The notes: generated from the letters alone by a model not told the origin. A stretch of DNA of 64,000 bases from Zygnema cylindricum (GCA_037447655.1 JBBHKE010002882.1:339612-403611); one strand, 5' to 3'. Shown: positions 21,401 to 33,430, numbered from the stretch's first letter. Numbers and translations are program-made.

Positions 21401-23973
21401 GAAGAAGTTATTTTTTCTATTTAAAAAAAAGGAGAACTGTTTTTTGTTTGAAAACAAAGAGATTATTTTATTTTTTAAAATGTTTTTTTTTTTGTTATTT
21501 CGAAATTACATATACATATCTATACATATATATATATACATATAAATATATTTATGTATGTGTGTGTATATGTGGTATATGTGTGTATATACATGTATAT
21601 GTATATATACCTGTCTATACATATACATAATGTATATACATACATATACATACATATATATACATATATATACATATATATACATATAATACATATACAA
21701 ACACATAAATACGTATATATACATATATATACACACACACACACAGACATCTATGAAACAAAAAAACACATAATCAGATGATCTTACATTTCCACAAAAA
21801 CTACTCGTTTCTTTTTCCGAGTCCAGAAGCTCTGTCTCCAGAAAATCCGCCAGCTCTTGATCCTCCCTGCCACCCTCCCTCAAATACACAAAATTATATA
21901 CACATACAAAATTACAATACGGAATAACACAAATTTATACAAAATCAAACAAAATACAACACCGAATTACCCAAAAACATACAAAATTATACAAAATTAT
22001 GCAATATTATACAGAATTATACAAAATTATGCTATTTTATACAACATTTTATACAGAAGTAAGCAAAATTATACTATTTTATACAATTGTAAACAATATT
22101 TATACAAACTTATATAATTACCTTAACAGCTTCAAGGCCTCACTATGACCCACTGCCGCCCTCTCACTGATACACACAATACTTCTCATGTGCCTGTTTA
22201 CATCAACAGCTACACCGTAAATTTCTATTAAAGTCAATGTTTTTTTCGCAACTTCCATCATCTTTTCTCTGTGCACACTTTTCCAATTTATATTTAGACA
22301 CCGCCTATCGAGGGTAAGAACCTTACCATCCCATCGCAACCGTCGGATCAACAATCCGACAAGTGTGCACGGAGAAATAAGACACGTTGCAAAACAGAAT
22401 TTAGTGTAGTTTATTCCAGCAACGTGTTAACGATAACAATTCGTGCACTCTAATAGCGATAAGCGATGTAGTTATATAAACAGATAAACATATCAAAAGC
22501 TAATTCTGTAAACAGTTGTAAACAGACATAAAAAAACAGGTAAATCTATAAACAGATATTTATATCAAAGATTAGTTTGTAAAGAAAGAGATATATATAA
22601 CCAGCTGCAATTATAAACAGCTAGTTAAATAAAAAAATTAAATTATCAGCGGCGAAATGTATAAACAGATATTTATATATGCAGATATATGTGTAAAAAT
22701 TTAGTCACATAAACAGGCTCCTACAAACAAATATTTACATAAAAAGTTAGTTACATAAACAGATACATACATAAACAGCTAATTCTATCAAGAGCAACTT
22801 ATGTAATCTGTAAACAGATATACATTGCGGCCGCAGGTGTATAAAGAGATATTTACATAAATAACCATTTTAACAACTAGTTATTTACCTATTTCTATCA
22901 ACAACTGATTCTATAAACAAATAATCATATCAACGGTTACTTCTAAAAACAGATATTTATACAACCAGAAATTTATATGACAAGTTAGTGACATAAACAG
23001 AAATAAAAGTCAGCATCTAATTCAATAAACAAATATTTATATCTAAAGTGATTCTATAGACATATATTTTTATCAATAGTTAATTTTATAAACAAATACC
23101 TAGATAAACAGATATTTGTTTAAACAGCTAGATATATAAACAACTACACTGCCCATTGCAATTAGCGTTAACAACACTATTTCAGGGAGCAGGCTACAAT
23201 CCGCCACCTCTCCTTACCTTAAATTAGTATTATACTTCTAATTCCGCATTTCGACTAATAATTCCTTGACAGTACTAGCGATGGGCGATGTAGCCATATA
23301 AACAGATATTCATATCAGCATATACATATATAAACAAATGCTTGTTGACCTATTTCTATCAACAACTAATTCTATAAAGAGATTTTTCTAAATAGATAAA
23401 CAGATATTTTAACAATTTGATAGGTGTAAAAAATATAGTTTATAGAAACACCAGCTGCTAATAGACCTATTTAAGCAGCAAATTCTATAAACAGATATGT
23501 CTATAAACAGAATTTATATAAACATATATGCATAGCTTTTTATATTAACAGCTTCATATTTACATGTTAATATCAACAGCTAATTGTATACTTATTTTTG
23601 ATATACGTATCAGCAGCTAATTCTATAAAAATATATATAAACAGCTAGAACAAACATATGTTATCAGTTGTATACAGCATGTTGATATATGATATATGCT
23701 GTACTTCAGCTGCAATTTATAAAGATACAATTAAATATATAAACAGATATTTACAAACAACAGCTCCTCACCTCGCCATATACATATGCTGCAGATATTT
23801 CTATCAACAGGTATTTCTATAAAGAGATGTTTATATGAACAGCTTTTTATACAAATACTTCTTTACCTATTTCTATCAACAACTAATCCTATAAACAGAT
23901 GTTTAGAGACAACAGCTCCTCACCTCTCCTGGTCCTCACTGTGGCACCTGCCTCCCTCTTCGTCGGAGCTCAT
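15077..23973 (-). CDS. F-box protein gene, ten exons, FBP7-like; complete copy
   Basis: Predicted substrate adaptor of an SCF (SKP1-cullin-F-box) ubiquitin ligase. Exons: 23973-23924, 21878-21788, 21382-21230, 19556-19483, 19182-19113, 18942-18832, 18223-18049, 17586-17461, 16157-16104, 15198-15077. Every boundary is GT-AG and in phase; the exons sum to 1,026 bases, i.e. 341 residues plus a TAG stop. The F-box runs from about residue 83 (LPTELFPYILKYLSPE) to 122 (DLSACSTVCHYLKLACGEEN, then LW), split by intron 3. Then come SWKQLYFE (about 139-146) and MQAAKRSQAP (about 170-179). The Cys/His-rich C-terminal part holds CSGAIC, YLCEGTGRAH, CDENC and LLVCSISGRCFDRLL (about 220-276), and GYNCDDEEEL closes it. 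The layout resembles plant F-box protein 7 as I remember it; orthology is unverified. Weak points are the exon 2 acceptor, which has little pyrimidine tract, and the exon 9 acceptor. Confidence 0.85.
16158..17460 (-). pseudogene. Decayed partial copies of exon 8 within intron 8
   Basis: Four short blocks on the minus strand, ending near 16,452, 17,068, 17,167 and 17,308, repeat the 3' part of exon 8 (GRCFD-LL-PEE-DA--QV) and each is followed by a GT at the donor position. The one near 16,452 keeps FGRCFDHLLIPEEDAREQV; the others carry stops or frameshifts. None has a good acceptor, so they are read as remnants of local tandem duplication, not as working exons. Confidence 0.6.
16573..17029. 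mobile_element. MITE-like element E, short copy (intron 8)
   Basis: Terminal inverted repeats AGTGTTGTGTATCG and CGATACACAACACT. The interior is rich in GATATATCG-type palindromes and two CCCCCGAGG-containing tracts. It codes for nothing. No clear target duplication; hAT-type origin is possible but unproven. Its copy in the second block is 27,251-27,708. Confidence 0.65.
17461..18223 (-). CDS. Exons 7 and 8 of the F-box gene (Cys/His-rich domain)
   Basis: Exon 7 (18223-18049) ends in CEGTGRAH plus one base. Exon 8 (17586-17461) completes a Val codon and continues CDENCMETF, so the joined pattern is C-x4-C, then C, H, C-x3-C, C-x5-C spread over about 65 residues, which suggests a metal-binding fold. 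Exon 8 is symmetric (phase 1 in, phase 1 out). The intron between them contains a decayed copy of exon 7 (17,740-17,815) with an in-frame stop, and the intron after exon 8 contains four decayed copies of exon 8. Confidence 0.85.
17900..18040. repeat. GA microsatellite in intron 7
   Basis: (GA)n with GGGAGA variants. The same tract type recurs at 18,224-18,330, 18,413-18,465 and 18,993-19,055. On the gene's strand it is CT-rich, and the 18,224-18,330 tract forms the pyrimidine tract of the exon 7 acceptor. Confidence 0.85.
19895..20838. mobile_element. MITE-like element E, long copy (intron 3)
   Basis: The same termini, AGTGTTGTGTATCGGT and ACCGATACACAACACT, here 944 bp apart. It shares an ATCGGCATA…CCGATATATTGG subterminal block with the short copy, so the two are length variants of one family. 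Its copy in the second block is at about 30,570-31,513. Confidence 0.65.
21230..21382 (-). CDS. Exon 3 of the F-box gene (first half of the F-box)
   Basis: Acceptor TTTGTCCAG and donor GAG|GTACTA bound 51 whole codons (phase 0 in and out). The last 16 residues, LPTELFPYILKYLSPE, are the SKP1-contacting start of an F-box. The F-box continues in exon 4 (19556-19483), which has acceptor TTTGCCTCAG and donor GTAAGT. Splitting a ~40-residue F-box by a 1.7-kb intron explains why no single ORF shows the domain. Confidence 0.9.
21498..21755. repeat. TA/CATA microsatellite in intron 2
   Basis: Alternating ATATACATAC and related units. Several long apparent reading frames here consist only of Tyr, Ile and Cys repeats and are not genes. 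The copy-2 equivalent is 32,190-32,435. Confidence 0.85.
22122..22261 (-). CDS. Possible alternative first exon of the F-box gene
   Basis: From ATG ATG at 22261 the frame runs 46 codons (MMEVAKKTLTLIEIYG…) and ends in TTAAG|GTAATT. This phase-2 donor would join exon 2 in frame exactly as exon 1 does. The frame is also open upstream to about 22,445, with no acceptor AG in it. It is preserved in copy 2 (32,810-32,949). It could be a second promoter product or an unrelated exon trapped in intron 1. No known domain recognised. Confidence 0.4.
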
Positions 23974-24115
23974 CTTTAACTAATATTAGGGTTTCAAAAA
24001 TTTATAAAAGCAGCTGCTTATTCACCTATTTATATCAACAGCCCCTTATATAAACAGGATTTTGTACAAACAGCTAACTATATAAACAGATGCTTATTAT
24101 TGATTTCTTTTGATA
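22470..24115. repeat. Degenerate AT-rich satellite based on TATAAACAGATATTTATA
   Basis: Dozens of imperfect copies of a motif alternating ATAAACAGATATTTA with ATCAACAGCTAATTCT fill intron 1 and part of exon 1's flank. In copy 2 (33,160-34,990) the array contains two added TA runs, at 33,349-33,427 and 34,485-34,560. Confidence 0.75.
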
Positions 24116-24449
24116 CAAACAGCGTTTTAGATGCCTAATAAAATCTCCAGAAAAGTACAAGATCTGCAAAGGTACAATTTCTGCAAGCCAAAGCAGAAAA
24201 AAAAACAGGACAGACCGAAAGATAACAGGAATTTAAATATTCTACTTTAGGTGGAAAGAACTTAGATTTGTGAAAGAAATAATTTCTACAAATTTTCTCA
24301 AATTTAGGATCAAATCCCACGCAGGCTATCAGGAAACAGAGATGAAAATATGGCTTGCTTCAGAATAGGTTCCGATTTCCGATATATAATTTTTGAGATT
24401 GAATATCGTCTCATAAAATTCCATATCGAACAACATCACAGCCTTCTAC

Positions 24450-24884
24450 AGAGGTCGCAATCGGGTACCCGAATCCGTACCCGACCGTTACCCGACCGCC
24501 CGCCTCGGATCCGGAACGGATTCGGGTGGAGAATTTTGGGGGCCGACCGGATTCGGGCGGGTGATTTAAAAAACAAAATCGGGTACGATCGGGTAAGAAA
24601 AATGAAATTAAAGGTTTTGTATTGTCCATGCTATCCAACATTATTGTACTTTGTAATCTTGGTATAAGGGAGATGTACCGCTAATTTTGTACGTATTCGG
24701 GTACAAGTGGGTAGGGTTGTCGCTAGAAATCCAATTTCGGTTAACTTTAATTTCCGTATACGAATATCGGGAAAAGGGTAATAATTTAGGAGCGTGACAT
24801 AACCTGGTCGGGCATCGAGTTTTTAGATTTTGAAAAAAAAATTGTCAGTTTTGGGTATCTAAAATTTTGACTTTTGCGACCTCT
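24450..24884. mobile_element. Possible small inverted-repeat element with TCGGGTA repeats
   Basis: Bounded by AGAGGTCGCAA and TTGCGACCTCT. The left interior is dense in CGGGTA/TACCCG words. The related copy in the second block is at 35,301-35,745. No target duplication is seen, so the mobile-element reading is tentative. Confidence 0.45.
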
Positions 24885-24961
24885 GCCAACAAGTGCACTA
24901 ATGAACCACTTGATTTATGTCACACTGAATAACATTATTTTTGACGCGCTACAAGAACTTA

Positions 24962-25206
24962 GGGTGTGTGCCCATGTTTTCAAGTAAGGGTATTATTTCC
25001 CTCGTCTTCACAAAAAATGGGACATGCAACAAGAAAATCTTGCGCCATACGAAAAAATGGGCAAGAACCAAAGTACATTTTGCGTCATCTTGGAACTTGG
25101 GAAGTACTTCAATTTGGCATTGTTATCATTTCAAGCCACTTCTACGTCACGCCAGCTCATTTTCACACTTGTAATGTTTCTTTTCTCTTAATACAAAATT
25201 TTCTTA
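24962..25206. mobile_element. MITE D, left part
   Basis: Starts GGGTGTGTGCCCATG after TTA. It shares the subterminal block AGTACATTTTGCGTCATC…GGAACTT with the other GGG…CCCATG elements. It is interrupted at TTA (25,204-25,206) by MITE C and its right end is not found. The copy-2 counterpart starts at 36,837. Confidence 0.55.
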
Positions 25207-25930
25207 GGGTACGACCCCATGTGCCTAAGTTAAGGTTTATTTCTGTCACATTCTTTCAAAATGTAGAGCTGTATTGCCTAAGTTGTGACCGTACTAAGAA
25301 GTCGCAAATTTGTACAGTATAATTTGCGTTATTCTTGAACTTACGATCGTATTGTGTTTTTTCGACCCACTGTCACGTCATCTTTGATCTTACCATAAAC
25401 CACATCGGCAATGTGTTTTAAGCTAAGTAAACTATTTACACCAAAAGGAAAACATATTCCCACGTGTGAAGTTTTCAAAAGCTTTTGACGACTGAAAAAA
25501 GTACACGGCTGTTCATTTTTGTCCGCATGCACCTTGTACGGTTTTTATTTGATGGGGTCTTGATGGTGCAGTGTCATTTCACGTAAAGGTGAAAAATCTG
25601 CGAAGGTGAAAAACCCAGATGGGAGAGGTTTAAGCAAAGGCTTGTTTTACATCCACGGGTGCAAGGCTGTACGTCTACGATGTCACGCAATGACATGCGA
25701 CATGCCAACTCGTTTCAAAAATTACGACATGCCTTGCGACGCTTCAAAAAGTTTCGAAAAATACGGTGCGGCATGACAGATAGTACACGATGACAACCGT
25801 CACGGGCATTGTCGAATTATTAAATCGTCACGCCATTAAGTGAAAATTTGAATAAAAACATAAGGACACTTAAAATCCAGTTCCGCCGGATCTGTAAGTT
25901 TGTTAAGTTACAAATACATGGGGCCATACT
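25207..25930. mobile_element. MITE C, complete, 724 bp, TTA target duplication
   Basis: Left end GGGTACGACCCCATGT, right end ACATGGGGCCATACT, imperfect inverted repeats flanked by TTA at 25,204-25,206 and 25,931-25,933. The three-base TTA duplication and the GGG start suggest the PIF/Harbinger superfamily. Non-coding. Partial relatives lie at 37,129-37,540 (left part) and about 52,060-52,265 (right part, with a perfect ACATGGGGACGTACCC end and TTA). Confidence 0.65.
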
Positions 25931-26405
25931 TTAATAAAAAAAAATGACATCATGTAACGCACGCAAAAAATAAAAACCACAAAAACAAATGAACAGACAG
26001 ATGAACAAACACTTGTGTTGTTTAGAATCAATGTTTCGCTGACAGACGGACGCTTAAAATTGACGAGCTTAGCAATTCCTTGCCAACTGAAGATCTTGTC
26101 CGTCAAATGAATGTTTTTTGAAAAGGCATTGCCAAAGAAGATCCTGACTATCCGGTGGATGCTTTTTGTAGTTTCGCCGCTTGATGCTTTTTGTAGTTTC
26201 GGCGCTTGATTGCAGTGCTATACTGTACATCCTAATGTCGACGGGCCATTGGTCCACTTCTAATGTCAATGTTTGGGAAATTTTAACGATTTGGGAGATT
26301 GTGACTGTCACAACCGCTCAAATCAGTCCAATTCTTCCAAAACGGACATGCAAGACGAAAAGTGACTCAACGTGCGAGATCTAAAACAGTAAAAGTGGTA
26401 GGATG
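25931..26405. other. Unique spacer between the duplicated blocks
   Basis: No gene seen. Contains two tandem copies of a ~27-bp unit starting GATGCTTTTTGTAGTTTCG (about 26,158-26,211). No exon resembling exon 10 of the F-box gene is present here. Confidence 0.6.
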
Positions 26406-26722
26406 TTATGAGTAATTGTGCAACCCATGAGTAATTGTACAACCCTACAATTTTATCTAGAGGCAGAAAATCCTAGCCATTCAAAGAAACAGATATAAAG
26501 GCCTTAAAAAATCCTAAAAAACCCTAAAAAACCCAAACAGTACAGGGAGACTCTAAAACCTCCAAAACATGCAAATAATAAAAATGTATTTAAAGAGATC
26601 ATTTTCTGAATTTTCGACTTGGATTACCCTACAGAAAAAAAAGCAAAAAAAAAGAGCAGAAAATCTCAGAAATTACAAAACCTAATTGGCCCCGTCCTAC
26701 ATTTTCAAATTTAATTACAAAT

Positions 26723-28663
26723 TTATCCAGAAATACAGAAGGAAAAAAACAAAAGGGAAACAAGAAAAGAAAAAAACAAACCTAATCGGCCAGGTCCCAT
26801 AAGAGGCTCAGTTTCTTCTGCGGCCGAGGCAGGCCCTGCCTCCGATCGCACCTTAAAAAAAAAAAACATTTTTTTTTTTACTAAAAAAGTAACATGCTTT
26901 GTAACATTAATACAGCAATATCTAACATTAATTGATATAACATTGATTGAAATTAACGACATAAATTGAGGTAAAAAGTTAACATTGATCAAAGTTAATG
27001 CCATAAATTGAAGTGAAAAGTTCACATTGGTTGAAGCTAATGTTATACACTGAAGAAAAAAGTTCACATAAATTGAAGTCAATGTTATGAATTGAAATTT
27101 ATGTTATAAATTGAAGCGAAAAGTTTACCCACTTGTTCCCTGGCGTCTTCCTCAGGAATCAGCAGGTGGTCAAAGCACCGCCCAAATGTCAAACACACGA
27201 GAAATTGTTTGACAAATAATAACTAATACAATACATGTAAGGTTAATAAGAGTGTTGTGTATCGGGAAAAAACTTATCGCGATGAATTCGATATTCGATA
27301 TATCGAATATCGAACGGTCAGAGGGCTCGATATTTCGGCCCGGGACCAACAAAAATTTTCGCGATATATTTGGTGGGAGGTGGGTGTCCGTACAGATTTA
27401 GTACGGAAATATTGTACGGTAAATCGTACGGAAGATTCCCCCCCCTCTCCCCCTGCCCCCCGAGGGGGCCTTTGAAAAAAAAAATTGGGTTCCCCCCCGC
27501 CCCCCGAGGGAGCCTTTGAAAAAACAAATTGGAACCCAATGTCGCTTCGATATATCGCGGTACAAATTTATCGGCATACCAAGCCAATATATCGGCAAAA
27601 TATCGCGATATTGAGCTTCTCGATAAATCGAGACGATATATCTATTAACGGAAACCTAAAATTAGGTACATATCGAATATCGGCAAGGGGCCCTCGATAC
27701 ACAACACTAATTAAATATGAATTGAGAGGGATTAGTTAATTATACCCACTTGTTCTGCGACATTTTCGTCATCAGCGGACACCAGTCAGTAGAAACAAAA
27801 GAGAAGTGAAAAGTTAATATTATAAATAGAGGTGAAAAGTCAATTATACCCACTTCTTCCGCAGCGTCTTTTCCTCAAGGGTCAGCAACCCAGTTAAAGG
27901 ACAGTACCAATGAACGTGAAAAGTTCAAATTTGAGTATTAATGGAAGTGATTAGATAAAATGTAATACCAACAAAAGTGAAAAGTTAATTATACCCAGTT
28001 GGTCCCTGGCGGCTTCCTCCTCAGGAGTAAGCAAATCAGTTAAAAGTTAGTCCAGATTGAAATGAAAAGTTAAATTTTCATACTAATAGTAGTGATTAGG
28101 TCAAATGTAATATTAATAAAAGTGAAAAGGGGATAATACCCACTTGGTCCCCAGCGTCTTCCTCCTCAGGAGTCAAAAGTCGGTCAAAACATCGTCCAGA
28201 AATAGAACAAACAAGGAGTTGGTTGTCGGGATCTAAAAAAGTTTCCATACAATTTTCGTCGCAAACTGAACAGAGGAGCAAAAAAAAACCAAAACAAAGA
28301 CATATCAGGATATTAAGAATCAATCACAGCAATAATCAGCACCAGAATAATAAGAAGAAAAAGGGTGTTAGGGACTCTTTAAAGAATATAGGGAGAAAAT
28401 CCTCATCGTGAGATCATCCTGTCCCTTCACAAAGATAAATGTTTCCGATTTGATTAAAAGCACAAATCGCAAGAATTCTCTTACATTTATCGTTAACTAA
28501 CTCTAACAATGTAACAATGTCTAAAAACACTACTGCAAATGAACAGTTTTTACATTTTGTTAAGATCCTCACCATGAGCTTGTCGGGAGAGTGAGAGAGT
28601 GGGAGAGAGGAGAGAGAGAAAGAGCGCGAGAACAAGGGAGAGAGAGGGGCGGGAAGAGAGAGG

Positions 28664-28717
<54 letters not shown>

Positions 28718-29082
28718 ATCCTCACCATGGGCTCGTCCTGTCCCTTCACAAAGATAAACATCTCCAATTTGATGAAAGGCACAAATCGCACCGCTACAAC
28801 TGTGGTTTCCGAGATAAACATCTGGCATGTTCTGTTTCTTCCTCCATGAAGTTATTTCCTGAGCTAAGTTTGATTCTACAACAACAAGGTCATCGTGAAC
28901 CTGAGAGAGAGAGGGAGAGGGAGAAAGGGAGATAAAGGGGGAGAGAGAGAGGGAGAGGGGGAGATAAAAGGGAGAGAGAGAGGGAGAGAGAGGGAAAGGA
29001 AGAGAAGAGAGAGAACAAAACCAACAAAAGTCAGTAAGTTATTTTCTGAGCTAGTTTTATTCTACAGCTACAAGGTCGTCGT

Positions 29083-29143
<61 letters not shown>

Positions 29144-32100
29144 AAAATTGACTAGAGTAAGTTGGTAGATACCTATCTTCGTTTCTTCCCTTTCTTTGCT
29201 TTCTTGCTTTTAAAAAAAACCCTAAAATCTTAAAATTCCCAAAATTCCTAAAAGAACTCCCTAAAAAACCCTAAAAATACCCAAAAAATACCCGAAAGCT
29301 TCCTATTTTTCCATTCTCCCTGTTCTCCCTTTTTTCCTTCCTCTCTTTTTGTTTTTTTACCTCGTAGGCCCTCGCGGCTCGGCTCCTCTTAATCGCCTGC
29401 ATAAAGATATAGTACTGTTAAACCCCCCCATGAAAAACCCAAAAAACCCCTAAAAAATCCTAAAAAAAACCATAAAAAAACCCTAAAAACCCTCTTTTTG
29501 TTCTTATTACCTCGTGGGCCCTCGGGGCCTGGCTCCTCTTGGCGGCCTGCATGTGGATGTAGTACTCTCGAAACTCCTCAGGGGAATTCCGTACAAACTC
29601 ATGCATGTCCGTACAGTCACGCTGCACCCCCATTGGACCCCCCCAGGACCCACTTTTTTATCGTTAAATTAGAGATGGAGAGGGAGAGGGAGAGGGAGAG
29701 GGAGATGGGGAGGGAGATGGGGAGGGAGAGGGAGTGAGGTGCATGTTTTACATATCTTTGTTTATATATATATATATATATATAAATTTACCTCAAAATA
29801 AAGTTGTTTCCAACTGACACCTCGTGGCCGACCTCGCAGGGCTCCCCACCGAAGACAGTATCTGGAAAAGCAGTATTGTCAAATTATCAAAAAGCCAGTT
29901 TTCCAAGTAACAAAAAACAGTAATGTGAAATTATCAAAAACAGTATTGTCAACGTATCAAAAACAGTATCGTCATATCATCAGCAAAAAGGTATAGTCAA
30001 ACTATCAAAAAACTAGCAAGTCTGAAATAATGGCAAAGAATATCCGAAAAAAAGAATGAAAAAAATAGAAAACATATTTTACATGAAAAATGGAAATAGT
30101 TTTATATTTAAAACATATGCATATATGCATATATATATACATATGTATATGACTTACAAACGCCTCCATAGATTTTCCTCTCCACAGGCGAGTTTCAAAT
30201 AGTGGCAAACCGTCGAACAGGCCGACAAATCCTGAGGCAAAAAAAAAAAAAAAAAAAAATGGAAATAATAATAATGTGGAAATAAACTAAAGTGAGAAAA
30301 AAAAAATAATAACAGTGGGGGGGAAACATCGTGGAATAGGGAAAAACATAGAGAGGGATGATGCTTAAATATTCTTAATATTGACGAGGATTTTTTAGGC
30401 TGATCTGTTGTACGTGGGTAGCTCTTCAAAACAAACAGTTGAAAAATTATAGATTCAATCATTTAAATTTGATGTCATTAACTTTAGCACCGAAAAAAAT
30501 ATATATACATACATAGATGTTTAGGATTTATAATAAATAAACTTTATCGAATGGCTCATAGAAATAATTAGTGTTGTGTATCGGTAAATTTCCTATCCCG
30601 ATAAATCCGATAACAGATATTATCGATTATCGAACAGCAAAAAGGGCCCAATATATCCGTAAAAACCCTAAACAACCCTAAAAAACAATCTGGGACAATT
30701 AAACGTGTTATTGCCGATATATGTAAATATATGGTAGTCCCAAACCCTAATGTATATAGAATGTCATGTCACGTATCACAATCCGGTCCGTACTTTGTAC
30801 TATGAAAGTACAAAACTCCAACCCCGACTGCGCAACACTTACGTACAAAAAAGCCGTACTTTATAAGACCAAAAAGTACAAGAACGAAATTTTAGCAAGA
30901 AAGTACAAAACAATTTTGACTTTTTGAAAGTTACTCTTACGTTAAATTTTGTGCAATCTTCTATATGCATGAAGACCTACCTTACTTTGTTACTTAAACA
31001 TACATTATTTTGGCCTTTTTCTTACGTGAGAATCCTATTTCGTGCATGTAGACATGGCATTGATTTGTTGTTTTCTTTAGTTTATGTTATCTTTAGTAAT
31101 CACGTTGACTAAGACAACATTATATTAAAATTAATGAAAAACGAGTATTTACTATTTAATGTGCATATTCGTTGTAAACAGAGTTTGTATTATTTTAGAG
31201 CATTGAATTTGCTTGTCTCTTTCGATCATTAGAAATCTAATTTTTAACCACTAGTTTCTCTCTTTGCAGAATATCAATTCTAGGCTAAAGACATTCTATG
31301 AAGGGGGTAAGGGCATAGAAACAAATGAAACCTTACAAAAATCTCTAAAAGCCAAGTCAAATATCGCGATATTTTTTTATCGGCATATTGGGCCGATATA
31401 TTGGTAAAATATCACGATAATTTCTTTATCAGTATATCGAACCGATATATCGATTATTGGTAGGTCAAAAAAAGGTACAAATTACCGGTAAGAGGCTACC
31501 GATACACAACACTAGAATTAATGATATGACGCAAAAAGAAGGAAAAAAAAACATGGCCAAAAAAAAACAAAAAACATAGTAAGAAAAAGAAATACCTCTC
31601 GCAATCGACATTTCAATATATATAAAAAGTTCCATGGGAAGTTGAAAAACATAGCAGGAAAAAAAAAAAACACAAAGCAAAAAGGGAAAAAAAAAGCACA
31701 GCAGAAAAGGACAAAACGGTAGAGCAAAACGAAAAGAAAAAAACAGCACTGCTTTTAGGTATTTCAAAATATGCAACAAGGGTCCCATAGGAAGTTTCCC
31801 AAAAAAGCTGAAACAACTGTGCAAATAAAGAAAGCAAAATAAATAAATAAGAAATAATAAAAAAAAAAAAAAAAAAAAAAACAAAACAAAAGCATAACAA
31901 AAAAAAAAATAGTACCTCTGGTGATAGGTATTTCAATATATACGGAAAAAGTTCTGTGGGGAGTTTCCCGAAAGAACCGGAATAAACAGTCCGTTTGGAA
32001 ACCGAAAGATCAAATTTTGGAGAATTTTGAAGCACACAACTTTCAACTTTTTCCGAATTCTCGTTCTCCTGGACAAAGAAAAAAAAGAAGTTATTTTTTC

Positions 32101-33347
32101 TATTTAAAAAAAAGGGAGAATTGTTTTTTGTTTGAAAACAAAGAGATTATTTTATTTTTAAAATGTTTTTTTTTTTGTTATTTCGAAATTACATATACAT
32201 ATCTATACATATATATATATATATACATATAAATATATTTATGTATGTGTGTGTATATGTGTGTATATACATGTATATGTATATATACCTGTCTATGCAT
32301 ATACATAATGTATATACATACATATACATACATATATATACATATATATACATATATATACATATATATACATATAATACATATACAAACACATAAATAC
32401 GTATATATACATATATATACACACACACACACAGACATCTATGAAACAAAAAAACACATAATCAGATGATCTTACATTTCCACAAAAACTACTCGTTTCT
32501 TTTTCCGAGTCCAGAAGCTCTGTCTCCAGAAAATCCGCCAGCTCTTGATCCTCCCTGCCACCCTCCCTCAAATACACAAAATTATATACACATACAAAAT
32601 TACAATACGGAATAACACAAATTTATACAAAATCAAACAAAATACAACACCGAATTACCCAAAAACATACAAAATTATACAAAATTATGCAATATTATAC
32701 AGAATTATACAAAATTATGCTATTTTATACAACATTTTATACAGAAGTAAGCAAAATTATACTATTTTATACAATTGTAAACAATATTTATACAAACTTA
32801 TATAATTACCTTAACAGCTTCAAGGCCTCACTATGACCCACTGCCGCCCTCTCACTGATACACACAATACTTCTCATGTGCCTGTTTACATCAACAGCTA
32901 CACCGTAAATTTCTATTAAAGTCAATGTTTTTTTCGCAACTTCCATCATCTTTTCTCTGTGCACACTTTTCCAATTTATATTTAGACACCGCCTATCGAG
33001 GGTAAGAACCTTACCATCCCATCGCAACCGTCGGATCAACAATCCGACAAGTGTGCACGGAGAAATAAGACACGTTGCAAAACAGAATTTAGTGTAGTTT
33101 ATTCCAGCAACGTGTTAACGATAACAATTCGTGCACTCTAATAGCGATAAGCGATGTAGTTATATAAACAGATAAACATATCAAAAGCTAATTCTGTAAA
33201 CAGTTGTAAACAGACATAAAATAAGTCTAAAAACAGATATTTATATCAAAGATTAGTTTCTAAAGAGAGAGATATATATAACCAGCTGCTCTTATAAACA
33301 GCTAGTTAAATAAAAAAATTAAATTATCAGCGGCAAAATGTATAAAC

Positions 33348-33430
<83 letters not shown>

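Larger units (their letters stand above)
15728..25605. repeat. Large segmental duplication, copy 1
   Basis: From TTATGAGTAATTG at 15,728 the sequence recurs at 26,406 with an offset of 10,678 that drifts only through microsatellite length changes up to about 22,400. From about 22,500 onward substitutions and indels increase, and similarity fades near 25,605 / 37,541. A unique spacer of about 800 bases separates the two copies. Confidence 0.95.

Noticed and set aside
21506-21889. Tyr/Ile/Cys-rich ORFs on both strands, also 32,178-32,577 and 63,541-63,956
   Set aside because: Translations of TA/CATA microsatellites. Only the LREGGREDQEL part at 21,788-21,878 is retained, as exon 2.
22470-24115. 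CRISPR-like array suggested by the repeated ATAAACAGATATTTA
   Set aside because: Units vary in length and sequence with no constant repeat or spacer, and the context is eukaryotic. It is a degenerate satellite.
24350-24667. 105-residue plus-strand ORF with RTRPLPDRPPRIRNG
   Set aside because: It translates the TCGGGTA-repeat element and is disrupted in the second block.
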